From Steromphala cineraria (Eukaryota; Mollusca; Gastropoda; Trochida; Trochidae), in contig OU744728.1 in the NCBI GenBank assembly GCA_916613615.1, forward strand, positions 30,201,950 through 30,265,949: a stretch of 64,000 nucleotides of DNA, written 5' to 3'. Made by a program: the position numbers and the translations under genes. The notes beneath the pieces are model-generated. The model was not told the origin of the DNA. It saw only the letters and a list, made by a program, of their open reading frames with translations, and did no database searches. Positions 27,001 to 36,104 of the stretch are shown here, in pieces. Within the stretch, counting starts at the first letter, position 1. Every line of letters starts with the position of its first letter.

Positions 27001-30000
27001 TCTAAAAAGGATAAAGTTGTACCAGTTCGTATAAAAGACTTTATTTAAATGATGGCGAACACTACTACATTTTTTTAAAATAAAAGATCGATGATTTTAA
27101 AACAAAGAAGACTACAAAATGTTTCATTGTAACTCTAAAAATGATAATCCAATTGTATAAACGTTTTATACCGGAAAAAACGTTACATTAAAACTATCGA
27201 AGTGGTAAGACAATATATTTATCCATGTACAGTCAGATGTATGCAATCATGATAGAGCTTTAATTTGTTTGAAGATTATTCTTCTGTTCTTTATTTTTTT
27301 TTCATCAGAGCCGCCCTAATTCACCTTAATTCAGCAATTCGATATTTGTCTTGGGATATTAAATCTTTTTTGTCTTCTTATTATGTTAACGAAGAAAACT
27401 TGTAGGGATCTTGAGAACACAGTACGTTAAGTTAACTACTTTATAACACACGTTGATATCAAATTGCAAAATTTTCGTCTTTAAATAATACACCAAGCAA
27501 CATGTTGCAAGTACATCCCTTTAATCCATTACTTGATTGTTTTCAGGACGGGTAAAAGGTAAGTACGTTAACTGAATAACATGAATTGAAAACGTAGGTT
27601 CTTTATTAAGTCCTGCAGTATCAATTACAAGTGTTCTCATATCAGGAATTTCACAACTACTGTAACACCACTTTCATAGTCGCCGTGTTTGAAATTCTCT
27701 TCTCCAGCACGGAGTCTGAATATAATGTCCCTCTTCTTTGAAAATCCCTGAACCTTCATCCACCAAGATCAGACGTTGACGAAATGGTGACATCATGTTG
27801 ACGTCATCATATCCTCCAAAGCTCCTTCTCTATATTTCCACCAATAGATTCTGTCGAACATAGGAAGTTTGATTTAAGTGTTATTTCGATATTATTATTA
27901 TTATTTGGTTTTCTATTTAATGATTAGGTGGAGGCAAAGCGTCAAAGACTTTAATGAAAGTGGTGTTACAGACAGTTGTGACATTCATGCGCTGACGTCA
28001 CACGTATGAGGATGTCAAAATGTTAAATAAGACTTACCTTTAACTTGTCCTTGTGAAAGATTTGGGTCCACCATACTCTGTGGATTTGTCCCGGCGACAT
28101 CGAAATGAATGACCTGCGATGTTGAATCCTTCCCTGACCCTGGTGCTGGTGCTGGTGCTGGTGCTGGTGCTGACCCTGGTGCTGACACTCCAAGAGTTGC
28201 TGTTACTGGTGCTGATCCTCCTGCTGATCCTCCAGAAGTTGCTGTTGCTGGTGCTGATCCTCCAGAAGTTGCTGTTGCTGGTGCTGATCCTCCAGAAGTT
28301 GCTGTTGCTCCTGCTGATCCTCCTGTTGGTTTTGTTGATGCACTAGTTGACGATCCTATTGATGTTACCGATGCAGGATGTACTGAATTAACAGTCACAT
28401 GGTGAGTGGCTGCTACTGTCTTATCAGGGATGACTTCTGCTTGTTGGGGAGTATATCCTGTTTGAGAAAGTTCTTGAGGAAAGGCTGCATGTGCATATTG
28501 TGCGTCTCCGAGGATTGAAGGATCAAGTATCTGTGGTACTTGATCAATGGACAAATATTGTGAGTTGTCCGGTGGGTATTCAATGCTTGGTTGTTGAACT
28601 GCCAGCACATTGTTTTGTTGGTTTGGTTGAGCCGGTGAGACGCCATTTATTGAAGTAGCAGCATTCTGAGTGTCCACAGGCTGTACAAGGTCCCCGCCAA
28701 TCAGTGGAGACCCCGGGCTTGAAACTGATGCACCTGCAAAACAAATATCACATAACATAAGACATTGTGCATTGTTAGCAACAAATGTATATTGTCTTGT
28801 CATTATCAATATATACAGAACGTCATACTTGAGAATTTGGGTCGTTTATATTGAACGAGAAGATGTCATGGACGGGGAGGAACAACGAGTTCGGAGACTG
28901 TTACGTACGGAAAGTTTGGCGAGAATTGGCGAAGTTTGAAAAAAGTAGAACCGACAGTCGTGCAAAACGGAATTTACCATGCAATACTGAATTTGAAGAC
29001 GTATTCCGTATTGCACCTTTGTATTACTATCCTAAGTTTCCTTGAGTATATAATAAATTTTGAATTTAAATTTAAAACTCTATCTCACTTTAATACGCAA
29101 TTCGAACTATATTTCATCTTTTCCAGAAATGTTTTATTATGAATAATATAGGTATATTTTAGCCTTATTGAAAAGTATACATTGGCAAGACATGACAATA
29201 TTTGAAGATTTTGTCAAAAGAGGTAATGATATGAAGGGATATACCTGTTTCTCCAGCGTAGTTTACTGGAATGCCGATTGCTTTTACATGTTGAACAGCA
29301 GTATTGAATGCATCTGTGAGTAGTTGGGCTTCTGACACACCCGAACCCTGTGTGGATAGTGTCTGTTCGATTGTATTCATCAGCATTCCATCTACACTTG
29401 GGTTAACCTTAGGGCTCGAGTTAGCTGCACTGTCAACAACATTTACTGAACTTGAGGTGTGAGCATTCTTACTTTTAACTGGTGCAATTACAAGTGTTTC
29501 GATTTGTTTAGGAGTTGGATGCGACAAGGAAGCAGTCGAAGCAGGCATTGTTTCTATGGTCAACGAATTAGATTCTTGATTTTGCCCTTTTGGGGTTTGA
29601 TTACCCTTAGCTGGTTCTTGATAAGGAACTTGAGGTGTTTGATCTTTGGTTGTTTGAACATGGATTGCTTTTTTCTCGGGAGTGAAAATTTGTTGTTGAA
29701 CTTCAACTGGATGAAAATAAGTGTCAGCAACATAACTACTCTGATCGACTTTCCTCGTTTCAACGTATGGATCCAGCGTAGTTGTGTGTTGGATATCTAC
29801 TATCCCTTGAGTAGTGGGCGGAGGTTCTGCTGGAGAATGATTCTTGGCTGCTGTGCTGGATTGTTTTGATGCAACATAAGTGTCGATTAACGAAAGGAGA
29901 GTGTTATGGAGACCGCTGCCGGGAAGGATATGTTTCACTGACTCTGCTGTCAATCCTAATCCTGTGAGAACTGATTTTGCATGTGCTGGAAAATGGTCAA

Positions 30001-33000
30001 AACCGGATGTTGTTGTTGTAGGTGGAGTGGTGGTTGTTGTTGTAGTAGTAGTAGTACTTGTTGGAAGAACCATCTTCTCTGCTTTGATTGTGTCGAGAAC
30101 AGCTTGAAGGGCTGCTTCTAGATTGACCCCAGCTTGCAACTGACTCAAAACAGTCATCGTCAAGTCTTGGGCAGCTGGAAAAGACAATGTTAATGTTAAA
30201 TACAGAATTTCAAGTGTTTGACAAACATCTAACTTTCTATGAAGATAAATGAATGAAATACATTGGATCTTATAGTTGACAGTTCTGTTATGCATATTCC
30301 AACATACCAAGATTGCCAGTAGGTGTAGGAGCGTGCTGAATGGGAGCAGCAGGATAGTGAGCAGGAGCAGGAGCAGCAGTTTCAACTGGTGGAGCAGCAG
30401 CAGCCGAAACAGAAGCGGCTCTCTGTGTGGCGGGGGCTACAGTTGTCAAAGTTGTAGAAGTTGCCATAGTTGTTGGTGGTGGAGTGGGGGCAGGTGTAGT
30501 GGTAGGTGGAGGCGGGGGATCTAGAAACAGTAATTCATCACATGAGATTTTTTGCTGTTTATTATCTATGGGCTGTAAAGTATAATGAGATTGGCTTCAG
30601 AGTAAGTTCAGTTATTTAATATATTATATCTTTTAAATATAACTACGTATATCGTTTTAAAGTTGTCTTAGATACGTGTTTTTATCAAGTCTTTAGACAG
30701 TGGAGTTCAAAGAATAAAGAGTTACCTGTTGAATCAGGCATTTCGTATGGCGTATCTATGCCCATTTGATCTAGTTTAGTTAACCAAGCAATGAATTCTT
30801 TGCTTCCAATTGGTGCCGGTGGATTATAAGGATCCAAATAGTTTGCTGCAAAAAATATACATAATATTTGAAGTATAAAAGCATGATATTCATTCACAGC
30901 TTATGAAAACTTTCTATTGGTGTATTCAATATATTTAATGGTTAAAATGGTTAAGTCAAAGTATATTATAGTAGGAAATCTTATGTAGTGCAATGAACAA
31001 AAGGTAATAAAAGGTAATAAAAGGTACTCACGATTTTGTCTCATGCCCCCATAAGGCCCACCATATCCATGGTTGTAGCCATCATGCCCCCTGTTGTTCA
31101 TATGTGAAGTTTGGTAATCGTAGGGATGGTTGTATCCATATCCGGGCTGTAAATGACTTGGCATTCCTGTGTAGTGAATGGTGTATTGAGGATTTCCATA
31201 ATGCCATTGGTTATTATAATCTGGAGCACCTACATTTTGATTATTGTTTGTATTTTGTTGATGTCCTGAGGCTGAATGTTGGTTGATGGGAACACTATTT
31301 AAGTTTTGGTTGCTGGTTCCTGTGGTGACAAGTGTGTTTTGATTATTAGAACTAGCTGAATAGGAAGCAGTGTTATAACCAGGTTGTTCCGCGTATTGGA
31401 CAGGTATAGTTTGAGGATTTGACTCAGGAGATGACCCTTGATGTGGGTTCCCAGCATTCTGTTGGGTTTTTGAAACAGCGCTTTGCGATGACCCATGTTG
31501 GTATGGTTCTGCATTTACAATTGAACTTGAAGCAGCTGATTGTTGATGGTTAACTGAACTTGATTGTTGATTAAGGATTGGTCCTTTATTCCCAGTATGT
31601 TCTTGCGTATTTGAAGCGGAATGTAAAGAGGTATGAGCTTGCTGTGACTGATGTTGATTTGCTTTTCCTTCATTCTGTGAACCAGCAACAACAGGTTGAT
31701 AATTGGCTTGTGATGCAGAAGTGGATTGACGATTTTGATGAGATATTTGAGTTGTTTGGATAGTTTTAATTTTGGGAGATACATGTCGGTTCATATTTTC
31801 ATCAACCTTAACAACTGTGCTATGCGGACCGCCAATCGATGGTTCTTTATACGGTTGGGATAGAGAAGCTGATTGTTCGTTTTGATAAGGTCGTTTATCT
31901 ATGGGATGAGGTCCAGTTTGTTGAGTGTGAAATGGTTCTGTATTAACTGGATTCAGTGAATCAGCAACGGGAGGTTGATAGTTTGCTTGTGATACAAAAG
32001 TTTCTTGTGTGTGTGCTATATTTCCTTGACTTCTAGTTTCGGTTTGGGTAACTGAAGCTCTAGACTGAGGAGATACCTGTTGCTCTTGATATTGGTCAAC
32101 CGGGATTGGTGCACTTGGAATTGAGAGTTTTTGATGAACTTTTGAGATGACGTTTGATAGTTGCTGTTGATACCGTCTCTCATTTTGAGAAGACATATGT
32201 TGGCTTTGATAAACATCAGCTTTTACGACTGGACCTGGCGCAACGTCGATGGAAAGCTGTTTATTTGTTTGTGAAACATGACTTGGATTTACTTCACTGT
32301 TGGTAGACGGCTGATAGTTTGTCTGGGAAATAGAAGTTGATTGTTGATAAGCTCCTGGCTGTCCCTGTTGTACTTGGAGTGCAGGAGCAGAGACAGAGAC
32401 TTGCACGGGTTCAAGTTGGTTCTGGTAAGTATTTGAGTAAACGGCGTCGTTTCTGGCGTCCATGGCTGGATATCGGGAATTTTCATGTAATGCAGGATCC
32501 AGCCGAGTCTGATATTCAACTACCTTCGACAAATCAATTGGTTGGACACTTCCTGGTTGATTGTGTTCAAACTGACGTGCATTAACGGTTGAACTTGATG
32601 CAATACCAGTGGAAGTTACTCGATGAGCACCAGAATGTTTCACAAAACTGATTCCCCCCGAAATCTTATTGCCATTGATCTCGGTCTGTCCCGCATAATA
32701 TGACCCACTTTGATCGTGATTTGACTGCACGCGCTGTGGATCCGGTACCGTGGTTTGTATTGGGCCTTGGTTAACAGCTTGGTTACCAATTTGTGATTGA
32801 ACAATGGTGCCACTATTTCTGCTTCCGTTGACACCAACTTGAGAATTGCCCCTGTTTGATTGATATGGGCTCTGAGAGTTCCTCGAGATCAATCTCGGCG
32901 CACTTGCAGGTGCTATTTGGTTTTGGTGAACATCACTAGTTTGACTTGGACTACGGTAATTGTTGCCAGCAACACCATTCATATTAGTACCTTGAGTGTT

Positions 33001-34144
33001 GTCATGTATCATCTTTGCAGTTTTTTCTTTAACAGAATTTGTCAAAACCGATTTAAAGCGCGAAAGAAACGTATCCACTGCTTTTTCTGGACGAGTAACT
33101 GCATCCTTATATACAGGAAGAGAAGCACTTCCACTTCTCTGTGTGTGTACATTTTCTGGTCTTCTGGGAGTTGCCTCGTTGAATGAAACCTGTCTGGTAT
33201 CAGCAGAAACTCTATTTGATGAGACACGTTTTGCACCAGCTTGGTTCCTCATAGTACTTCCTGTACGTATAATGATCCGTGGGTTTTTCTGGATCGAACG
33301 GTTTGATATGTCCTTGTTTGGAGTAGGGTTCACTCCAGGTCTTGTTATAGTCTGCTGCCTTGTTGGTTTCACCACTCCTGGATCTACTGCTCGTTGTCGT
33401 GCTACTGGATTATTTGTTACAACTGGTGTCTTCATGAGACGTTGTGGTCTTTGTTGAAGCTGTGTCTGTCTCGTTTGTTGCGTTCGTTGTTGTGTCCGCC
33501 TTTGTGATTGGTGGTTAGATTGTCTATATTGTCGTGATTGTTGCAATATTTGGTTTTGCCGATTCTGATTAACAGTCTGTGTAAAGGGCACCATAACCTG
33601 CTGTGTTTGTTGAAAAGACGCTTGTCTTGGTTTCATCCCGATATTATTGGTAATTCTGTTTTGGCTTGTAGTTCTTGGATTTACTCTTACTGAAGCAGTC
33701 TGAGATCTTTGGCGCTGCTGTACATTGATTGGCCCTTGTGGACGTGCGGTCCTGGTACCACGATTTACTACTACTTGGTTTGACGCTATTTGCTGTCGTC
33801 TAGGACCCTCATTATTTAGTTGTCGAGACATTCGTGGCAAAGCTGAATTTGGCGTTTCTTGGTTTGAGTACAGAAGCTTTGTTCCATAATCGTTTCTGTT
33901 GATTCCACTATTCGAAACACCTGAAGATGCAATAAATGTAGATAAGATTATATAGATCTAATCGATAAGTTGTTCTTTAACTCAATATGTGTTACTTTTA
34001 CTCATTACATTAAATCATATTTTGATATACAAAGAGTTAATATAGTTCTTAGTTTTCCATCAACTTACGAGAAGGAGGAACCTGAGACCATACAAGCTGC
34101 TGACCAAAGACAACAAAGAGAGCCACAAGGAGGAAGGCAGCCAT
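9026..34144 (-). CDS. Very large multi-exon gene for a modular secreted low-complexity protein
   Basis: Coding exons by splice consensus and frame: 34144-34069, 33920-31032, 30845-30726, 30520-30308, 30174-29245, 28733-28038, 21340-21263, 20918-20400, 19779-19693, 18054-17965, 16526-16428, 16198-16124, 12078-11971, 10311-10240 and 9163-9150. They sum to 6,066 nt, about 2,021 aa plus stop. Every junction is phase 1, so all internal exons are multiples of three and can be added or skipped without breaking the frame. Residues 1-20 are a signal peptide. Modules follow: Gln/Asn/Ser-rich, Tyr/Gly/His, Pro/Thr/Ala, Thr-tract, Gly/Ser/Ala, Pro-Ser-Asp repeats, short Thr-rich exons and an acidic tail. 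No enzyme domain is seen. It is probably a secreted structural or mucin-like matrix protein. Further small exons may be hidden in the long introns (see 22527-22429). The last coding exon and its poly(A) signal define the 3' end. Confidence 0.72.
9150..9163 (-). CDS. Terminal coding exon: Tyr-Asp-Tyr and stop
   Basis: After the acceptor TTCTATTCCAG the phase-1 frame reads (G)AG TAC GAC TAC TAG: Glu-Tyr-Asp-Tyr-stop. A canonical AATAAA follows about 120 bp downstream, as expected for a last exon with its 3' UTR. Confidence 0.6.
9300..9470. repeat. SINE-like or dispersed-repeat fragment
   Basis: Contains GTGCCTTACCAAGGGACACA and GATTCGAACCCGTGCC, a combination I associate with dispersed repeats in marine invertebrate genomes. 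The second resembles a tRNA B box. Identification is from memory of the pattern only. Confidence 0.35.
10240..10311 (-). CDS. Exon 14: acidic Pro/Glu-rich exon
   Basis: 24 codons between TTCTGTTGTTTAG|CT and GACATAG|GTAAAGT, phase 1 to phase 1. It reads ALPVETMTSEEPFVEPPAEE then EGDI. The opposite strand of nearly the same segment also has strong splice signals and an open phase-1 frame; I prefer the minus reading because it fits this gene's strand, phase and composition. Confidence 0.55.
11064..11231. repeat. 18-bp minisatellite
   Basis: About nine to ten copies of GAAATACCACTGAATCAT with one 6-bp insertion and one C-to-T change. The unit has no stop in several frames, so long ORFs appear on both strands; none has splice or start context. 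It lies in the intron between exons 13 and 14 of the large gene. Confidence 0.9.
11971..12078 (-). CDS. Exon 13: helical module with Gly-rich end
   Basis: 36 codons between TGTGTTTCAG|AT and GGGGGAG|GTATGTA, phase 1 to phase 1. A Ser/Thr start leads into an amphipathic helix (AFDQAAFDRFLEIIKYI) and ends KDQGGG. Confidence 0.68.
12283..12672. mobile_element. Foldback element with repeated GGGCCAATAC motif
   Basis: Four direct copies of (C)TGGGCCAATAC at 12290-12365 face inverted copies (GTATTGGCCC) from 12546. The right part is a palindrome around TTGGCTTCGCCC in which the arm with CAGTTACAGGTCC is duplicated. Noncoding and MITE-like. Confidence 0.6.
12812..15672. mobile_element. AT-rich block bracketed by inverted repeats
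   Basis: Left end carries TCTCTTAATATTTATGCAT and ACGAGGCTAAGCCCGCA; the right end carries their inverted counterparts (TGCGGGCTTAGCCTCGT, AATATTAAGAGA). Arms of about 75 bp are diverged. The 2.7 kb interior is strongly AT-rich with no coding frame or splice-paired exon. It may be a non-autonomous DNA transposon within the intron between exons 12 and 13. Confidence 0.5.
16124..16198 (-). CDS. Exon 12: Thr/Ser/Pro-rich exon
   Basis: 25 codons between GGTTTTACAG|AT and CTAGCA|GTGAGTCA, phase 1 to phase 1. It reads DITTLPTTSLTSTTVPTVTS then TSPSS, a third member of the short Thr-rich exon set. Confidence 0.62.
16428..16526 (-). CDS. Exon 11: Thr-tract exon ending in an acidic LEIEPIEIELE
   Basis: 33 codons between ACAACTGTAG|AT and CTGGAAG|GTGAGCA, phase 1 to phase 1. 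A run of Thr is followed by PVPTTTLEIEPIEIELE. It is homologous in layout to exon 9. Confidence 0.68.
17965..18054 (-). CDS. Exon 10: Ser/Thr-rich exon
   Basis: 30 codons between TAATTTTCAG|AC and AAGGCG|GTAGGTG, phase 1 to phase 1. It reads DLTTVSVSSTTTSPEAHS then TGRISAESGEG. Composition fits the neighbouring Thr-rich exons. Confidence 0.65.
18589..18654 (-). ncRNA. Candidate type-I hammerhead ribozyme motif
   Basis: Minus strand, in order: AUUAAA + C + GGC (stem I), CUGAUGA core, AGCAG/CUGCU stem II with a 13-nt loop, GAAA, palindromic AACGUU stem III, U at the cleavage position, then GCC + AAA + UUUAAU closing stem I. All conserved core bases are present. The very short palindromic stem III matches dimer-acting hammerheads known from Penelope-like elements and retrozymes. 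The triplet before the cleavage site (UUU) is permitted but not optimal. Activity is inferred, not shown. Confidence 0.5.
18675..18718. repeat. Short palindrome between the two hammerhead-like motifs
   Basis: AGTATTATGACGTCA at the left is repeated inverted as TGACGTCATAATACT across a short CACAGGAACCTA centre. It sits at the midpoint of the divergent ribozyme-like pair. Confidence 0.75.
18748..18802 (+). ncRNA. Second hammerhead-like motif, opposite orientation
   Basis: Plus strand: UAUAAGUU + ACC, CUGAUGA, a 12-nt segment with poor stem II pairing, GAAA, palindromic ACCGGU, U, then GGU + AAUG + AACUUAUA. Stem I pairs as 3 + 8 bp across an internal loop, the same architecture as the minus-strand motif 100 bp away. 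Stem II has a U-U mismatch next to the core, so this copy may be inactive. Confidence 0.4.
18876..18900. repeat. (AT)n microsatellite
   Basis: About 25 bp of alternating AT. A shorter AT tract lies at 18062-18080 and another at 48550-48566. Confidence 0.9.
19693..19779 (-). CDS. Exon 9: Thr/Pro-rich exon ending PTTTLEIAPE
   Basis: 29 codons between TATTATCAG|AG and CTGAAG|GTACCG, phase 1 to phase 1. It reads EGITMTTTTTSPVTTTT then PPPTTTLEIAPE. It shares the PTTTLEI ending with exon 11, indicating exon duplication. The donor is somewhat weak. Confidence 0.65.
20400..20918 (-). CDS. Exon 8: Pro/Ser/Asp decapeptide repeats
   Basis: 173 codons between TTTTCAACAG|AA and TCATCAG|GTCAGTA, phase 1 on both sides. 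It has a Lys/Ser-rich start, then about ten tandem units of the type PASPLPSPDI/L encoded by a 30-bp DNA repeat, then a helical end (LLGSVKSLLSQAVSRLG). Rigid, Pro-rich and acidic; probably an extended spacer. Confidence 0.78.
21263..21340 (-). CDS. Exon 7: short Thr/Asn/Ser-rich exon
   Basis: 26 codons between GATACAG|AG and ACTG|GTGAGAC, phase 1 to phase 1. It reads ETQEVNATRAANRATTGENS then SSPVQT and contains one N-x-T and one N-x-S sequon. Confidence 0.62.
22429..22527 (-). CDS. Candidate 99-nt exon of the large gene
   Basis: Bounded by GCTTCCCCAG|AC and CAATCG|GTTAGAAT. The phase-1 frame is open throughout and reads DITSSLKIGSQMLYHALL onward, helix-prone like parts of exons 5 and 13. 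The phase-2 frame is also open, so the frame is inferred only from the gene-wide phase-1 rule. The donor is weaker than at the other exons. Confidence 0.42.
23982..24011 (-). CDS. Possible 30-nt micro-exon of the large gene
   Basis: An excellent pyrimidine tract and acceptor (TTTTATATTTTAG|GT) is followed by ten codons (GMNTGYGLAL) and a donor CTGA|GTAAAG, phase 1 at both ends, as for all other exons of the gene. Short open windows of this size also arise by chance, so this is a weak call. Confidence 0.25.
24140..24361. mobile_element. TTAA-flanked MITE, copy 1
   Basis: About 220 bp beginning TTAAAGGGGATCAACAACCT and ending TGCAGACCCCCTTTAA. It contains GTCACATGACACAAACTTGG and CTGCTAATAAA. 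A second copy in inverse orientation lies at 44453-44691. Confidence 0.8.
25120..26960. repeat. Degenerate minisatellite arranged as a giant inverted repeat
   Basis: From about 25120 to 26370 the motif GACTTTGATGAAAA recurs at about 30-bp spacing, cleanest at 25755-26095, where about ten 32-bp units (AATCTGTTTGACAAGATAAA plus GACTTTGATG) are tandem. From about 26440 to 26960 the same motif recurs on the opposite strand as TTTTCATCAAAGTCA. The two arrays meet near 26400. Confidence 0.7.
27646..27986. mobile_element. TIR element of about 340 bp
   Basis: Left end GAATTTCACAACTACTGTAA and right end TTACAGACAGTTGTGACATTC are imperfect inverted repeats of about 33 bp that include CACCACTTTCAT/ATGAAAGTGGTG. 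The interior has one protein-like short ORF on the minus strand (MKVQGFSKKRDIIFRLRAGE...) without splice context. Confidence 0.6.
28038..28733 (-). CDS. Exon 6: Gln/Pro-rich then Gly/Ser/Ala/Thr repeats
   Basis: 232 codons between TTTTGCAG|GT and TTAAAG|GTAAGTC, both phase 1. The N-terminal half is Gln/Pro/Asn-rich. The second half carries tandem GGSAPATATS nonamer- to decamer-like units and an APAPAPAP run. A 27- to 30-bp DNA repeat underlies this part. A track of open frames on the opposite strand is a shadow of the repeat. Confidence 0.78.
29245..30174 (-). CDS. Exon 5: Thr-tract and helix-prone segments
   Basis: 310 codons bounded by TTTTCCAG|CT and AACAG|GTATATCC, both phase 1. Order: a helical segment (QDLTMTVLSQLQAGVNLEAA), a run of ten consecutive Thr then PPTTTT, a second helical segment (around AHAKSVLTGLGLTAESVKHI), a Gln/Lys/Thr-rich disordered part, and a third helical segment near DGMLMNTIEQTLSTQ. 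The helix, linker, helix layout recalls silk-like terminal domains, but no family is recognised. Confidence 0.78.
30308..30520 (-). CDS. Exon 4: Pro/Thr/Ala-rich linker
   Basis: 71 codons bounded by CTGTTTCTAG|AT and CTTG|GTATGTTG, both phase 1. It starts with DPPPPTTTPAPTPPPTT and ends in Ala/Pro-rich sequence. The Thr/Pro composition suggests O-glycosylation in a secreted protein. Confidence 0.75.
30726..30845 (-). CDS. Exon 3: short folded-looking module
   Basis: 40 codons between TTTTTTGCAG|CA and ACAG|GTAACTC, phase 1 on both sides. It reads NYLDPYNPPAPIG then SKEFIAWLTKLDQMGIDTPY, an amphipathic helix in an otherwise disordered protein. It resembles in style the helix of the exon at 12078-11971 (FDQAAFDRFLEIIKYI). 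Confidence 0.75.
31032..33920 (-). CDS. Exon 2: long Gln/Asn/Ser-rich region
   Basis: 963 codons, residues about 26-988, entered at GCATCTTCAG|GT and left at AATC|GTGAGTAC. The first 250 residues are basic and Gln/Arg-rich (RQxQQ and QTRQTQLQQRPQ-like runs). The centre is Gln/Ser/Asn-rich with recurring QANYQP and VNAEPYQ motifs, suggesting old internal duplication. The last 60 residues become Tyr/Gly/His/Pro-rich (GYGYNHPYDYQ, GYNHGYGGPYGG). The long Gln-rich stretches are prion-like or silk-like. It is a single uninterrupted exon. Confidence 0.85.
34069..34144 (-). CDS. Exon 1: signal peptide
   Basis: ATG at 34144. Residues 1-20 run from MAAFLLVALFVVF to VWS, a clear signal peptide, followed by QVPPS. 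The donor CTTCTC|GTAAGTTG leaves phase 1. An acceptor-like GATGCTGCAG lies 8 nt upstream of the ATG, so a 5' exon is likely. Confidence 0.82.
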
Positions 34145-34561
34145 CGTTAGACCTGCAGCATCAAGCGATTAGTAATAGTAGTATACACACAAACAGTAAC
34201 TCTATCTAACTCATATCCTATCCTTACTTTATGGTAGCCATTAGTAGATGTTTGCAGCAGTTTGAAGTCAATTTCTTTCATAAAAATCGTTTATCAATTT
34301 CTTTGGTAAGACCAAACTTAAATCAAAATATCAAAAACATTCCCCTGACAAATGTGGCAGTAGATAGTGATAATAAAATCATATTATGTTTTACGAGATG
34401 CTGAAGTCATTTGATGACAATGGTTATGTAAACTGGGTGTCACATGTACATGTACTCCTGATGCACACTGGGTTTTCGTACCTTTGGATCGCTCAAGATT
34501 GTGGGCATGTAAATAGTTTTATCCAATATTTTAAACAATGATGTAAAGATATACAGTTTCA

Positions 34562-35087
34562 TACCTGGCACGACAGAATTAATTCTTCACTCTTACTCAA
34601 ATAGCATTCAGCCTATAAAACAGTTCTTGAACCTGAGAAATATATTCTTGAGTTAACTCAACATAAAGACTTAATCCGCATTCTATGTAAATTTCGATGC
34701 TTAAGTCATAAATAAAATATCAAACAACGTCGATACAATGTTAATATTGATGAAGCCTTGATCAGATGTACTAAATGTAATGATAATGTAGTTGAAGATG
34801 AATTTCATTTTTTATTAGAATGTCCATATTATTCTCAAAGCAGACAACAGTTTATACCATACTATTATTATACATATCCAACTCATGAGAAATTCACACC
34901 GTTACTTTCAACTAAAAATGTAGAGCAAATAACAAATCTTGCATTGTATTTAAAACGAAATCTACCTGTGTAAATTGATGGAAATGTCGCCTGTACATGC
35001 GCAAAACGGTGCATATATATACTGTAAATATTGTACTTTTGGCCACGAGGCCTGATATACAAATAAACTTCTTGTTCTTGTTCTTGT
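34562..35087 (+). pseudogene. 3' fragment of a LINE (reverse-transcriptase C-terminal zinc finger and tail)
   Basis: The plus-strand frame reads IRCTKCNDNVVEDEFHFLLE then CPYYSQSRQQFI, the Cys-x2-Cys...His...Cys finger at the C-terminus of many non-LTR reverse transcriptases. It stops at 34971-34973. Upstream codons continue LINE-like but contain a stop. The 3' end (GGCCACGAGGCCTGATATAC, then AATAAAC and TTCTTG repeats) is a typical LINE tail. It is 5' truncated and sits in the putative first intron of the large gene. Confidence 0.75.
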
Positions 35088-35289
35088 AACAATAATGTTT
35101 TAATGTACAGAATATTCTCGTAAGAAACACTTTCCATGCTGTAATCGATTCCTATTAAATTTATCAAATATAAAGTACTGCATCCTGTATGACTTGATTT
35201 CATATATGGTCATTCGTTAATTTGTAAACACAGTTTATGATTAATATTGTTTTCAATGTTAAGTCAGTCACCATCGTCAATGTACTTAC

Positions 35290-35329
35290 ATATCGGTGCT
35301 ATTTTAATAATTCCTCTGGATATCTCCAT
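35290..35329 (-). CDS. Possible upstream first exon of the large gene
   Basis: An ATG at 35329 opens 13 codons (MEISRGIIKIAPI) that end at a consensus donor, GATAT|GTAAGTAC, in phase 1. Splicing to the acceptor GATGCTGCAG upstream of 34144 stays in frame and would extend the signal peptide by 16 residues. It could equally be a 5' UTR exon with translation starting at 34144. The intervening intron contains a LINE fragment. Confidence 0.35.
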
Positions 35330-36100
35330 TATAATGGTTCAAAATGACACCCTTGTCGCACGTACGCAGTAATTCGCTCAACATAGATCAGGAGGACTCA
35401 ACAGTCTTCATCTCGTCACGATTATTACAATTTTAGCTATTAATCATTGTGACAGACACAAAGACTCTTCAATCAAGAAAATAAGTTCGAGACATTTATT
35501 AAAAACTTAATTGCATTATAGGGTCCTGATATCCTCTTCATTGCTAAGGTTGTGTCAACCAAATATTTTGCAATTTTGCATTTTGTATTATTTTACCTAT
35601 CTGAATTAGTCAAGAGAGATATATTATTCATCATCTTACGAAAAAATCAATGAGTTAATACCTCATAAATATCACAAGCCTGACAAAGCTTAAGCAACAA
35701 CGAAACGTATTTTAAACACTTTTGGATTCAACAGTTTCGATACGGTTTCATCTGTGACGTAAGATTTTGTTAATCGTAACACAGGTTAATATTTTTCCGA
35801 CGGCCTAGGGATGTCAACAATCCGGACAAGTTTGTTGACAGGAGGTTTTCATGAATATTTAAACACAATTGCTAGATAAATAATCTTTCAATCAGATATC
35901 GATTATGACTGTTTCGATATAATGAACAAATCAAAAGATTTGATCATAAATTATAAATTACGCATAACAATTATTTTTACAGCCTTTGTATATGTTAATG
36001 AACAAAAACTGACACATCCAAGTACTGGCAAACATCGTACAACTCTTGATTATTCATCCATACAAATAGGAAGAAGAGACGTAAATACAATTTAAGCACA
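35330..36100. other. Intergenic; promoter region of the large minus-strand gene expected here
   Basis: No ORF or repeat recognised. If the exon at 35329-35290 is used, transcription of the large gene starts in this region, but I see no clear TATA box. Confidence 0.3.
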
Positions 36101-36104
36101 TGTA

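Larger units (their letters stand above)
21341..28037 (-). other. Long intron region of the large gene (6.7 kb)
   Basis: Between exons 6 and 7. It holds a TIR element (27646-27986), a degenerate minisatellite foldback (25.1-26.96 kb), a TTAA MITE (24.14-24.36 kb) and two candidate small exons. The rest is AT-rich with no supported gene. Confidence 0.5.
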
